A stretch of DNA of 64,000 nucleotides from a bacterium (lineage in GTDB: Bacteria > Zhuqueibacterota > Zhuqueibacteria > Residuimicrobiales > Residuimicrobiaceae), in NCBI GenBank assembly GCA_029554865.1, contig JAKPUX010000191.1:26701-90700 (forward strand), given 5' to 3'. The translations under genes and the position numbers were made by a program. Shown in pieces: positions 18,608-27,777 of the stretch. The notes under the pieces are model-generated. The model searched no databases, was not told the origin of the DNA, and worked only from the letters and a program-made list of their open reading frames with translations. Each line of letters starts with the position of its first letter. The first letter of the stretch is position 1.

Positions 18608-19726
18608 ATGGAGAACATCCGGATACAGCGCATCACCACACCAGGGGAACGCAAACAGTTCATCAAATTCCCCTGGCGCATCTACCGTCATGACCCCCTC
18701 TGGGTCCCGCAGCTGATCGGCGATGAGATGAAAATACTCGATCCGGCGAAGGGGACCTTTTACACCCTGGGCGAGATCGCACTCTTTATGGCATGGCGCG
18801 GCAGCGAGCCGGTCGGCCGCATCTCCGCCCAGATCAACCACCAGTATGAACACTATCACGACAACCACACCGGTTTTTTCGGCTTTTTCGAGAGCATCGA
18901 GGATCAGCAGGTTGCAGACGCCCTGGTCCACGCTGCCGCGGAATGGCTGCGCAGCAAGGGGAAAAAACGCATGATGGGGCCGATGAGCCCCTCGATGTAC
19001 GACATCAGCGGCACCCTCATTGATGGCAACGATACCATGCCCTGCATCCTCACCGCCTATAATCCGGCTTATTACGAGCGCCTGATGGACAGCGCCGGGA
19101 TGATAAAGGCGATGGACTGGTACGCCTTTCTGGTGAGCAGGGACTCGCAGATCAGGCCGGGGCTGCAGCGCATCGCCGACCGGGTGATGCATCAGGAGGG
19201 GCTGGAGATTGTCCCCCTCGACATGAAGATCTTTGACCAGCGGGTGCGCGAGGTGGCACGCATCTTCTCAGATGCCTGGATGGAGAACTGGGGCCATGTG
19301 CCCTACACAGACCGCCAGGTCGAAGACCTGGTCAAGGAACTCAAAATGGTGATTGTCCCCGAGGTGACCCTTTTCGCCCTCTACCATGGTGAATGCATCG
19401 GCTTCTCCCTCAGCGTCCGGGATGTCAACCCCGCCCTGCAAAAGGCCAACGGCCGCCTTTTCCCCTTCGGCTTCTTCAAGCTCCTCTGGCATGTGCGCAA
19501 GAGCACACGCCTGCGCACCATGGCCATGGGCGTGCTCAAGGAGCACCGCCACCGCGGTATCGACATTGCCTTTTATCTCAAGACCTTCGAGGAGGGACTC
19601 AAGCTGGGCTTTGTCGACAGTGAATGTTCAATCATCCTCGAGATTAACCAGCGCATGATCGGCGCCCTCGAGGATCTCTCGGCCAGGCGCTACAAGACCT
19701 TCCGTTTCTACGAGAAAGAGATTTAA
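18608..19726 (+). CDS. GNAT-like acyltransferase, YghO-type
   Basis: 372 aa, ATG with GAAAGG. Residues 1-200: 'KFPWRIYRHDPLWVPQL', 'GRISAQINHQYE', 'GFFGFFESIEDQ', 'GPMSPSMYDISGTLIDG'. The C-terminal half ends with 'EINQRMIGALEDLSARRYKTFR', the typical end of this family in Bacteroidota and relatives. The fold is a double GNAT; members are annotated as N-acetyltransferases but have no proven substrate. It stands alone, divergent from rpsT. Confidence 0.72.
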   Translation: MENIRIQRITTPGERKQFIKFPWRIYRHDPLWVPQLIGDEMKILDPAKGTFYTLGEIALFMAWRGSEPVGRISAQINHQYEHYHDNHTGFFGFFESIEDQQVADALVHAAAEWLRSKGKKRMMGPMSPSMYDISGTLIDGNDTMPCILTAYNPAYYERLMDSAGMIKAMDWYAFLVSRDSQIRPGLQRIADRVMHQEGLEIVPLDMKIFDQRVREVARIFSDAWMENWGHVPYTDRQVEDLVKELKMVIVPEVTLFALYHGECIGFSLSVRDVNPALQKANGRLFPFGFFKLLWHVRKSTRLRTMAMGVLKEHRHRGIDIAFYLKTFEEGLKLGFVDSECSIILEINQRMIGALEDLSARRYKTFRFYEKEI

Positions 19727-19804
19727 GAAAGCACGACGACGGCAATGCGGAGGCCGACTGCCACCCTCCTCCCCGGCCTCCGTCTCACTTGAGGATCCCA
19801 TGCC

Positions 19805-22732
19805 ATGAGCGGTGCGAGATTCCTCCATATCCTCCGGCGCAGCCTCCTCCTGCTCGCCGCGCTCGCCGGGCTCATCCCCGGCGGCGCCGGCGCACAATAC
19901 TATTTCGGGCGCAACAAGGTGATCTATAACCACTTTGACTGGCGCATCCTTCAAACCGATCACTTTGACATCTACCACTACCCCGAGATGCGCGAGCTGA
20001 CCGAGATCGGCGCCGCCTGTGCCGAGGAGAGCTACCGCTTCCTGGAGAACAAGTTCGGCATCAGCCTCACCGAGCGCATCCCCCTCATCTTTTACGCCAC
20101 CCATGCCCATTTCCAGGAGAGCAACACCATCTCCTATCTGATCCCCGAAGGCGTCGGGGGCTTTTTCGAGTTTCTCAAGGGGCGTGTGGTCGTGCCGGCC
20201 AACGGCTCCATCCCCGAGTTCAAGCGGGTCATCCGCCACGAACTTGTCCACGTCTTCACCCATGCCAGAGTGAACCGGGTACTCAGGGAGCACAAACAGA
20301 GAACCCATCCCGGCCTGCCCCTCTGGTTCATCGAAGGGCTGGCCGAATACTGGTCGGCCGGCTGGGACAGCGAGGCCGAGATGTTCCTCCGCGATGCGGT
20401 GATCAACAACTATCTCTGTCCCGTCACCGGAATATACCAGATCAACGGCACCTTTCTCATGTACAAGGAGGGGCAGAGTCTTCTGCGTTTCATCGACCAG
20501 GGCTGGGGGGAGGACAAGATACTGCAGCTGATCGAGAACGTCTGGGTCTCGCCCTATTTCTCTGAGGTCATCAAGCTGACCCTCGGCATCGACTTGCGCG
20601 AGTTCGACGAGCGCTGGAACTACGCCCTCAAGAAGGAGAAATATCCCCTGCTCGGGGAGAATGACGCAGCCTCGCGCGTGACCACCCCGATCACCCGTCA
20701 GGGCATCAACATCAAGCCGGCCTATTATGAGGGGGATTCGGCGCAGGTGGTCTTCATCTCCAACCGCACCGGCTACGCCAACATCTATCTGGCCGCCCTG
20801 GCCGAGGCGGAGAAGGAACCGCCGATGGAAGTGGTGGTGGCGGGGGAGCGCAGCGAGGCCTTTGAGTCCTTTCACATGCTCAACAGCGCCATCGACGTCA
20901 ACGGACGCGGGGAGCTCGCCTTCATTTCCAAAAGCGGGGAACGGGATCTCCTCTACATCATGGAGCTGCCCGAAAAAAAGATTACCGGACGACACGGCTT
21001 TGAAAAGCTGGTCTCGCTCTTCTCGCCTTCATGGTCGCCGGACGGCCGGCGCCTGGTCTTTACCGGTCTCGCCTTCAGCGGTCGCCGCGACCTCTATCTT
21101 TACGACCGGGAGAGCGGGGAATTGACCTCCCTCACGGATGATCTCTTTGATGACAAGGATCCCGCCTTCTCGCCCGACGGCCGGCTCATCGCCTTCAGCT
21201 CCGACCGTGGCGCGGGCGGAGCAAAAGGCGGCTACAATCTCTTTATCTATGATCTCGCCGGCGGGGACATCACCCCGCTCACCCGAGGTGAAGCGCATGA
21301 TCAGATGCCGGCCTGGTCGCCCGACAGCAGCTGCATCGCCTTTGTCTCCGACCGCAGCGGCACGCAGAACATCTGGGTGGTGGAGTCGCCTGCGGCTGCC
21401 GCTCCTTCCCTGGCGGAGCGCCTCGGTCTGCAGCCCGGCGCCGGCGCCGCCCCCCTCCATCTCCCGGCCCCCCGCCAGGTGACCCGCTTCATTACCGGGG
21501 CCTATGATCCGGAGTGGACCCCGCAGGGGGATCTCCTCTTCACCGTCTTTGAGAAATTCGCCTTCAACATCAGCCTCGAGCGCGACCTCGCCGCCCGTCT
21601 GCGCGCTGCTCAACAGCCGGCCGCGGCGGAAGAGGCGCCCGTCGACACCCTGGCCGGAACCGCCTGGAGCTATGAACGCATCAGCGGCGAAGGCGAGGGC
21701 AGGGAAATTCGCTACCGCTCCAAATTCAGCCTCGACATCGCCCAGTCCCAGATCACCCAGGATCCCATCTTTGGCACCTCGGGCGGGGCCCAGATGGTGG
21801 TCTCGGACATGCTCGGCAACTATCAGTACTTCTTCCTTCTCTACAACACCGCCCGCGTGCAGAGCGAGCTGCTCTCCAGCTTCAACTTCGCCCTCTCCCG
21901 CGTCGACCTCTCGCACCGCACCAACTTTGCGGTCGGCCTCTTCCACTTCGCCGGCCGCTACTATAACCGCTACGACCTCTGGTTCTGGGAACGGCGCTAC
22001 GGCGGCTATACGGCGCTCAGCTACCCCCTCTCCAAATTCGACCGCATCGAGGCCAGCCTCAATGTGCGCTCCTCCGACAAGGAGTGGTATGCCGACGGCT
22101 ACCGCCGCAAGGCCCTTCTGGTCTCCAACTTTGTCTCCTACGTCCAGGACAATTCGCTCTGGGGCCCCACGGGCCCCCTTGACGGCAGCCGCATCAACCT
22201 CACCCTGGGCACTACCGTGGATGTGGCCAATGCCAATGTCCGCTTCGGCACCGCCATCATCGACTACCGCCGCTACTTCCGCCTCTCCACCCAGGCCGCT
22301 CATGCCCTGCGGCTCTGGACACAGATCAACCATGGCAAGGAGGCCACCCCCTTCGTCATGGGCGGGAGCTGGGACCTGCGCGGCTACCGCTTCTGGCGGC
22401 TTTGGGGCACCAAGGTGGCCCTGCTCAGCAACGAACTGCGTTTTCCCTTCATCGACCGCTTCAGTCTCAAATTCCCCTTCGGCGGGGTAGCCATCAGCAG
22501 CATCCGCGGCGCCCTCTTCGCCGATGTGGGCAATGCCTGGGATGAGAGACTGGAGGAGCTGCTCGGCAGCGCCGGATTTGGGGTCCGCTTCCAGCTGGGC
22601 GGCATGCTGGTACTGCGCTTTGATACGGGGCGAAAATTTCTCATCCGCGATGCTGGCCGCTTCTATCAGCCCCGTCAGTACGATTTCGAAAAGGCGCTCT
22701 TCACCCAGTTCTTCTTTGGTTGGGACTTTTAG
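19805..22732 (+). CDS. Metallopeptidase / TolB-propeller / outer-membrane barrel fusion
   Basis: 975 aa. Signal peptide (1-30). Residues 40-280 resemble a peptidase-MA (gluzincin) domain: HELVH at 145-149 and a downstream 'WFIEGLAEYW' (E177/E181) supply the zinc ligands. Residues about 290-610 are TolB/WD40-like PD40 repeats ('FSPSWSPDGRRLVFTG', 'DPAFSPDGRLIAFSSDR', 'PAWSPDSSCIAFVSDRS'). Residues about 640-975 form a beta-barrel of the bacterial surface antigen type ending in Phe (FFGWDF). So a protease domain and a propeller would be displayed with an outer-membrane barrel. Its barrel is paralogous to the partial gene at base 1. The BamB-like gene starts 2 bases downstream. Confidence 0.82.
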   Translation: MSGARFLHILRRSLLLLAALAGLIPGGAGAQYYFGRNKVIYNHFDWRILQTDHFDIYHYPEMRELTEIGAACAEESYRFLENKFGISLTERIPLIFYATHAHFQESNTISYLIPEGVGGFFEFLKGRVVVPANGSIPEFKRVIRHELVHVFTHARVNRVLREHKQRTHPGLPLWFIEGLAEYWSAGWDSEAEMFLRDAVINNYLCPVTGIYQINGTFLMYKEGQSLLRFIDQGWGEDKILQLIENVWVSPYFSEVIKLTLGIDLREFDERWNYALKKEKYPLLGENDAASRVTTPITRQGINIKPAYYEGDSAQVVFISNRTGYANIYLAALAEAEKEPPMEVVVAGERSEAFESFHMLNSAIDVNGRGELAFISKSGERDLLYIMELPEKKITGRHGFEKLVSLFSPSWSPDGRRLVFTGLAFSGRRDLYLYDRESGELTSLTDDLFDDKDPAFSPDGRLIAFSSDRGAGGAKGGYNLFIYDLAGGDITPLTRGEAHDQMPAWSPDSSCIAFVSDRSGTQNIWVVESPAAAAPSLAERLGLQPGAGAAPLHLPAPRQVTRFITGAYDPEWTPQGDLLFTVFEKFAFNISLERDLAARLRAAQQPAAAEEAPVDTLAGTAWSYERISGEGEGREIRYRSKFSLDIAQSQITQDPIFGTSGGAQMVVSDMLGNYQYFFLLYNTARVQSELLSSFNFALSRVDLSHRTNFAVGLFHFAGRYYNRYDLWFWERRYGGYTALSYPLSKFDRIEASLNVRSSDKEWYADGYRRKALLVSNFVSYVQDNSLWGPTGPLDGSRINLTLGTTVDVANANVRFGTAIIDYRRYFRLSTQAAHALRLWTQINHGKEATPFVMGGSWDLRGYRFWRLWGTKVALLSNELRFPFIDRFSLKFPFGGVAISSIRGALFADVGNAWDERLEELLGSAGFGVRFQLGGMLVLRFDTGRKFLIRDAGRFYQPRQYDFEKALFTQFFFGWDF

Positions 22733-22734
22733 CC

Positions 22735-23898
22735 ATGCGCGCCCTTCTGCCCAGCCGGCGGCCGCAAATCCGGCCCCGCTCCCTGCGCCTGGGAGTTCTC
22801 CTCCTCGCCCTGCTCTTCCTGGCCGGCTGCGGCCGTTTCACCTGGAAGCCGGCCGCAGCGGCTCCCGAGCTGGTCTGGCCGCAGCTGGGTGGATCCCCGG
22901 CGCGCAACGCCGTCGTCCCCGATGAGCCCTGCTTTCCCCTGCGTCAGCTCTGGATGAAGCGGGCGACCGGCGGAATCAATCCCAGCCTCATCGGTTTCGG
23001 GGAGTGGCTCCTCTACGCAACCAAGGACGGCAAGATCGAGGGTTTCAATCTGCGCAGCGGAGCCAAACCCGACCGGATCCTGGGCCGCAACAACACCGCA
23101 CTGACCTGCGTCTGGAGCGGCGACGGACTGGTGCTGGTCAAGCGGCTCAGGGCGGACAATCTGCTCTTCTACGATCTGGATCGGGGCCGGATGCGCTGGC
23201 AGAGAAGTATCGGCCCGGTCATGGGCGAGCCCCTGGTCGCCGGAGGGCGGCTCTATCTGGCCACCCTGCGCGGCCGGCTGCTCGCCATCGCCCTCGAGGA
23301 CGGCGCCATCCTCGCCGAAGCCAGCCTTTCCCACGACTGCCTCGCAGCGCCGGCCATGAGTGACACGGTTCTGGCCGTCGGCGATGACCGTGGCCTCTTG
23401 CATGCCTTCAACAGCCGCCTGGAGAGCCTCTGGCAGTATGAGACCGGCGGCGCCCTGCGCGCCCCGGCCGTCGCCGGAGGCGGACTCTTTTATATCGGCT
23501 CAACCAGCGGCCGTTTCAGTGCCATCGATGCCGTCTCCGGGGCAGAGCGCTGGCGATTTGAAAGCCCGGGCAAGATCCTTTACGCCGCGGCCGTCTCCGA
23601 CTCCCTGGTGCTCTTCGCCTCCACCAGCAATCTCGTCTACGGCCTCGACCGCACGGATGGCCGGCTGGTCTGGCAGTTCGATCTCGGGGCGGTGCCGGCC
23701 GCCGCTCCCCTCATCTGCGGCTCGACCCTCTTCATCGGCGCGGCGAACAAAAAGCTCTATGCCCTCAGCCTCGCCGACGGCCGGGAACTCTGGAGCTTCA
23801 CCGCCAAGGGGCGGATCAGCACTTCGCCGGTTGTGTTCGGAGGTCGGCTTATTTTCGCCGCCGGCTATGATTATCTCTACTGCTTCGCCTTGCGCTGA
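22735..23898 (+). CDS. PQQ-like beta-propeller lipoprotein (BamB-like)
   Basis: 387 aa from ATG 22735, the codon right after the upstream stop; a start 15 bases earlier is possible. A lipoprotein signal ends in LLFLAGC (Cys32). The rest is repeats of the PQQ-propeller type: 'GRLLAIALEDGAI', 'GLLHAFNSRLESLWQYETGG', 'GRFSAIDAVSGAERWRFESP', 'NKKLYALSLADGRELWSF'. BamB scaffolds the outer-membrane barrel assembly machine; the link with the barrel protein upstream fits but the same fold occurs in unrelated lipoproteins. No PQQ-enzyme motif is seen. Confidence 0.8.
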   Translation: MRALLPSRRPQIRPRSLRLGVLLLALLFLAGCGRFTWKPAAAAPELVWPQLGGSPARNAVVPDEPCFPLRQLWMKRATGGINPSLIGFGEWLLYATKDGKIEGFNLRSGAKPDRILGRNNTALTCVWSGDGLVLVKRLRADNLLFYDLDRGRMRWQRSIGPVMGEPLVAGGRLYLATLRGRLLAIALEDGAILAEASLSHDCLAAPAMSDTVLAVGDDRGLLHAFNSRLESLWQYETGGALRAPAVAGGGLFYIGSTSGRFSAIDAVSGAERWRFESPGKILYAAAVSDSLVLFASTSNLVYGLDRTDGRLVWQFDLGAVPAAAPLICGSTLFIGAANKKLYALSLADGRELWSFTAKGRISTSPVVFGGRLIFAAGYDYLYCFALR

Positions 23899-23910
23899 GC
23901 AGGACCCCGG

Positions 23911-24525
23911 TCAGATCAGCAGAGTGCGCAGCGCCCCGGCCTCTCCACTGAAGGCCTGCCTGAGGTTGTTGATGGGGAGGGGATAACCGCTCAGCCACAG
24001 GGAGGTGACGAAATCGCTGTGGCTGCGGCCGCGGCGGTAGCCGGGTTCCCGCGAGGGATGGATGAGGTAGGTGGAGATGCGGAACAAATCGGGGTTGACC
24101 AGCATCGACCCCTGGTAGAAATAAAGGTGGCGTGACTTGAACATGGAACAACCGAGGATCTTTCTGCCTTCGAGGGCGATGTCGCTGATGCCAGCCGGCT
24201 CCAGCCCCTCCAGGCCGAAACGGCGTGCCAGGAGATCGATGATGAAGAGATTGATCTGCTGAAAATAGAACCAGGGCGAATCGCTCTTGCCGCTCAAAAA
24301 CGCGCAGCTCAGGCAGAGCACCCCGGGCATGAGCACGACGGCGCCTCCCCCCCCGCGGCGGCGGATCACCACCACCCCGTCCCGGCGGCAGGCCGTGAGA
24401 TCGGCCTCCTGTGCTGCATTCTGGCCGTGGCCGATCACGACCGCGACGCCCTCCGGCTCCCAGCACTCGAAGAGAAAGGGCTCCGGCTCGCTCACCCTCT
24501 CATATAAAAGATCGTGTATCTCCAC
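23911..24525 (-). CDS. Lipoate-protein ligase A family protein
   Basis: 204 aa. BPL/LplA/LipB fold: 'VAVVIGHGQNAAQEADLTAC', then 'RRRGGGGAVVLMPGVL' where lipoate ligases usually have RRxSGGGAVYHDxGN, and the lysine loop 'EGRKILGCSMF'. It would attach or transfer lipoyl (or octanoyl) groups to carrier lysines in 2-oxoacid dehydrogenases or GcvH. The loss of the His-Asp pair after the Gly loop makes the exact activity (ligase, transferase or a relative) open. Ends 12 bases from the convergent lipoprotein gene. Confidence 0.72.
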   Translation of the reverse strand: MEIHDLLYERVSEPEPFLFECWEPEGVAVVIGHGQNAAQEADLTACRRDGVVVIRRRGGGGAVVLMPGVLCLSCAFLSGKSDSPWFYFQQINLFIIDLLARRFGLEGLEPAGISDIALEGRKILGCSMFKSRHLYFYQGSMLVNPDLFRISTYLIHPSREPGYRRGRSHSDFVTSLWLSGYPLPINNLRQAFSGEAGALRTLLI

Positions 24526-24639
24526 CGTCGCTCCTCTCCATCCGGCTGCTCACCGTTCCGCTGCATCGGGCATCCGTTCCGAAACCTGGGCGATCCAGCA
24601 CCACCCCTGACGCAAACTGCACGCCCGGGAGGATTTGGC

Positions 24640-24667
24640 TGGAAATTATCCATATTTTTCCTATATT
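24640..24667 (+). promoter_or_regulatory. Candidate idi2 promoter
   Basis: TATATT (24662-24667) in an AT-rich patch, with TGGAAA at 24640-24645 (16-base spacing) as the best -35; the -35 is poor. Confidence 0.4.
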
Positions 24668-24708
24668 AGGCAAGACAAACCTGCAATCACAATCCGGTGG
24701 CCGAGTTC

Positions 24709-25743
24709 ATGAGCGAAGAAATCAACCACAGAAAGTATGACCACATTCGCATCGTCCGCGATGACGACAGCACCGACCGCGGTAAAAGCTATTTTGATGC
24801 CTGGCCCCTCCAGCATCGGGCACTGCCCGAGATCGACCTCAAGGAGATCGACCCTTCGACACGTTTCCTTGGCAAGCCCCTCAGCTTTCCCCTGATGATC
24901 TCGCCGATGACCGGGGGCGATCACGACCTGGTGCGGGCGATCAACAAAAATCTGGCCAAGGCAGCGGAGGCGACGGGCGTGGCCATGGCGGTCGGCTCGC
25001 AGCGGGTGATGATCACCCATCCTGCTGCGCGGGAGAGCTTTGCCCTCCGCCCCTTCGCCCCCAAAACCGTACTGCTCGCCAATCTCGGCGCCGTCCAGTT
25101 CAATTACGGTTTCGGCCTGCGCGAGTGCCAGCAGGCCCTTGAGATTCTGGGCGCCGATGGTCTCTATCTCCATCTCAATCCCTTGCAGGAGGCCATCCAG
25201 CCCGAGGGCGAGACTGATTTCAGGGGACTGGCCGACAAGATCGGCGCTATTGCCGCCGCACTGCCCAGGCCCCTTCTCCTCAAGGAGGTCGGTTCCGGCT
25301 TGTCCCTGCGTGATGCCGAGATGGCCGTGGCCCGGGGCATCCGCTATATCGATGTCGCCGGCAGCGGCGGCACCTCGTGGAGCCGGATCGAGCATTTCCG
25401 CCACCGTCCGGGCCGCAGCAGCGACGGCGGCCGGGCCGGGCTGCTCTTTCAGGACTGGGGCATCCCTACGCCCGATCTGCTCAGGCAGCTGTCGCCCCTC
25501 CGCGACCGCGTAACCCTCATCGCCTCCGGGGGCATCCGCTCGGGCATCGACATGGCCAAGGCGCTGATCCTCGGCGCCAGCCTCTGCGGCATCGCCAAGC
25601 CCTTCCTCGAGCCCGCCCTGCGCTCCGCCGATGAGGTGATCCAGCTCATCGAACAGCTGCGCAAGGAATTCATCATCACCCTCTTCCTGCTCGGGATCAG
25701 GCGTCTGGATGAGCTGATCGGCAACGAAAGCCTGCTGGCATGA
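24709..25743 (+). CDS. fni: Isopentenyl-diphosphate delta-isomerase, type 2 (FMN)
   Basis: 344 aa from ATG 24709 (GGTGG 8 bases upstream); a GTG at 24697 would add four residues. TIM barrel with FMN sites: 'PLMISPMTGG', 'MAVGSQRVM', 'LLANLGAVQFNYGFG', 'IDVAGSGGTSWSRIE', 'IASGGIRSGIDMAKALILGA'. It interconverts isopentenyl and dimethylallyl diphosphate. The next gene, a PAP2 phosphatase, overlaps by ATGA, which suggests a shared role in isoprenoid/undecaprenyl metabolism. Confidence 0.93.
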   Translation: MSEEINHRKYDHIRIVRDDDSTDRGKSYFDAWPLQHRALPEIDLKEIDPSTRFLGKPLSFPLMISPMTGGDHDLVRAINKNLAKAAEATGVAMAVGSQRVMITHPAARESFALRPFAPKTVLLANLGAVQFNYGFGLRECQQALEILGADGLYLHLNPLQEAIQPEGETDFRGLADKIGAIAAALPRPLLLKEVGSGLSLRDAEMAVARGIRYIDVAGSGGTSWSRIEHFRHRPGRSSDGGRAGLLFQDWGIPTPDLLRQLSPLRDRVTLIASGGIRSGIDMAKALILGASLCGIAKPFLEPALRSADEVIQLIEQLRKEFIITLFLLGIRRLDELIGNESLLA

Positions 25744-26456
25744 GGCGGCGCAAACTTTTCTTCCACCGGGGGCTCTGCCTTCTCCTGCTGACCGCTGCTC
25801 CGCTGCCCGCAGCGGAGTGGGGCGGGAATTATCCCGACCATATCTGGCAGGGGACGACAGCCGCTTTCAACAACCCGCGCTGGCTCTTCGCTGCCGGAGC
25901 GGTCGCCGGGCTGAGCGCCTGGGATCGCGATCTGCAGGCGGCTCATCCTCAGCTCATGCCCGCAGGGCTCGCCCGCTTCGGCAAGTATTACGGTTTCGGG
26001 ACCAATTATCTGGCCGGGAGTCTCTTCATCCTCACCGACGGCCTGGGTGGTTGGCCGATGAGCCGCCGGGAGCGGCTTGACAGCTGGCAGAGCTTCAGCG
26101 AGGCCTATGCTGCCAACGTGGCGGCAACCGCTGTTCTCAAACTGGCCACGCACCGCCTGCGTCCGGACGGCAGCGGCCACGACTCCTTCCCCTCCGGCCA
26201 CGCCTCGGCGTCAGCCTGCGTTGCGGCCCATCTCCAGCGGCGCTACGGGGCCGCCGCCGGCCTGCCCGCCGCCGCCGCGGCCCTGATCACCGGGGCCTCA
26301 CGGCTGCAGCACGAGCGCCACTGGCTCTCGGATGTCCTGGCCGGCGCCCTGCTCGGCGGGCTCATCGGGGACGGCTTCGGGCAGCTGGAGCGCAGCTCCG
26401 GCCGGAACCAGCAGGCCCAAACGCGCTGGCAGGTCGATCTGCTGCTGATCTTTTAG
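25740..26456 (+). CDS. PAP2-superfamily phosphatase
   Basis: 238 aa with a signal peptide (to about AAPLPAAEW). All three PAP2 motifs: K-x6-RP in KLATHRLRP, PSGH in SFPSGHASAS, and SR-x5-H-x3-D in SRLQHERHWLSD. Members dephosphorylate lipid phosphates, for example undecaprenyl pyrophosphate, on the periplasmic side. Only one clear membrane segment besides the signal is seen, so it may be periplasmic rather than a six-helix protein. Translationally coupled to the IPP isomerase gene by a 4-base overlap. Confidence 0.85.
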   Translation: MRRRKLFFHRGLCLLLLTAAPLPAAEWGGNYPDHIWQGTTAAFNNPRWLFAAGAVAGLSAWDRDLQAAHPQLMPAGLARFGKYYGFGTNYLAGSLFILTDGLGGWPMSRRERLDSWQSFSEAYAANVAATAVLKLATHRLRPDGSGHDSFPSGHASASACVAAHLQRRYGAAAGLPAAAAALITGASRLQHERHWLSDVLAGALLGGLIGDGFGQLERSSGRNQQAQTRWQVDLLLIF

Positions 26457-26496
26457 GTGTGTGTGCATCTCCAATTAACCCCAACCGGAGTGAGAA

Positions 26497-27600
26497 ATGA
26501 AAAAAATGGCAGAGCTTTTGGCGCGCGGCCAGTCGATCTGGATCGACTATATCGAACGCGAATTCATCACCGGAGGCCGGCTGGCCGGCCTGATCGGTGC
26601 AGGGGTGCGCGGATTGACCTCAAATCCCGCCATCTTCCAGAAGGCGATCAGCGCGGGCAAAGCCTACGACGCCGAGATCGCCGCCCTGAGCGCCCGCGGC
26701 CTCACCGGTGCACCGCTCTACGAGGCCCTGGCCATTGCCGACATCCGCGCCGCCGCCGACGCCTTCCGCCCCCTCTACGAATCCAGCGCGGGCATGGACG
26801 GCTATGTCAGCCTCGAGGTGAGCCCTGCGCTCGCCCATGAGGCTGAAAAGACCATCCTCGAGGCCAAACGCCTGGCCGCAGCGGTGGAGCGCCCCAACCT
26901 GATGATCAAGATTCCCGCCACGCCGGCGGGCATCATCGCCATCCCCGAGGTGGTGGCCGCGGGAATTTCGGTCAACGCGACCCTCATCTTCAACACTCGC
27001 CACTACCGGCAGGTCGCCGAGGCCTGGTTCACCGGGCTGGAGATGCTGCTGGCGCAGGGACGATCCCTGCCCGGGCTCTCCTCCGTCGCCTCCTTCTTCG
27101 TCAGCCGTCTTGACACCAAACTCGATCCCTTGCTCGCCGCGCGCGGTTTCGCGCAGTGGCAGGGTAAAATGGCCGTGGCCAACGCCGCCGCCACCTACGA
27201 TCTTTTTCTGGAGCTGCACCGTTCCCCCCGCTGGCAGCGGCTCGCCGAAAAGGGCGCGCGCATGCAGCGTCTGCTTTGGGCCAGCACCGGCACCAAGAAT
27301 CCCCGTTATTCGGAGACCCTCTACGTCGACGATCTCATCGGCACAGGCACCGTCAACACCATTCCGCCGGCGACCCTGCAGGCCTGGCTCGACCACGGCC
27401 GCACCGCGGCCGCCCTGCCTGTCAACCCCGCTCTCAGCTCTGCTGCCCTGTCCGCCCTGGCGGAGATAGGGATCGATCTGGACGGAGCGACGGAGGAACT
27501 CCAGCAGGATGGGGTGGCTGCCTTTGCCGGGTCGTTCGCTGCGATGCTGACTAGCGTCGCGGATAAAGAAAAATCACTGCGTCCCGCTCACTCTTCATAG
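26497..27600 (+). CDS. tal: Transaldolase
   Basis: 367 aa, ATG with GGAGTG 7 bases upstream. 'SIWIDYIEREFITGG', 'GLTSNPAIFQKAI', the Schiff-base lysine in NLMIKIPAT, 'SVNATLIFN', 'ASTGTKNP'. The length (360-370) and sequence belong to the longer Tal subfamily found in actinobacteria and cyanobacteria. It moves a dihydroxyacetone unit in the non-oxidative pentose phosphate pathway. Last gene of this (+) run. Confidence 0.93.
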   Translation: MKKMAELLARGQSIWIDYIEREFITGGRLAGLIGAGVRGLTSNPAIFQKAISAGKAYDAEIAALSARGLTGAPLYEALAIADIRAAADAFRPLYESSAGMDGYVSLEVSPALAHEAEKTILEAKRLAAAVERPNLMIKIPATPAGIIAIPEVVAAGISVNATLIFNTRHYRQVAEAWFTGLEMLLAQGRSLPGLSSVASFFVSRLDTKLDPLLAARGFAQWQGKMAVANAAATYDLFLELHRSPRWQRLAEKGARMQRLLWASTGTKNPRYSETLYVDDLIGTGTVNTIPPATLQAWLDHGRTAAALPVNPALSSAALSALAEIGIDLDGATEELQQDGVAAFAGSFAAMLTSVADKEKSLRPAHSS

Positions 27601-27777
27601 ACCCTTACGCGGGGCACGTCACAGCGTTTCTGCAGTCTGGCCAGGAGCGTCCAGGCGCTCTGCACCAGCCCTGAATACCCCGGTGCGGTCCCCGGGCCAC
27701 ACCCCCCCTCCGGCATCCGGAAATCATCCATTTTTTACACCAGCTGACGCAGCCGTATGGCCGCCTCCTCCCGCACC
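27601..27777. other. Intergenic remnant with short protein-like (-) frames
   Basis: No intact gene. On (-) two short frames look coding: one gives IEVREEAAIRLRQLV then stop (about 27783-27736, HEAT-like), another SAWTLLARLQKRC...YEE ending at 27588. They are in different frames and have no start, so they may be remains of a decayed gene. Confidence 0.25.
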
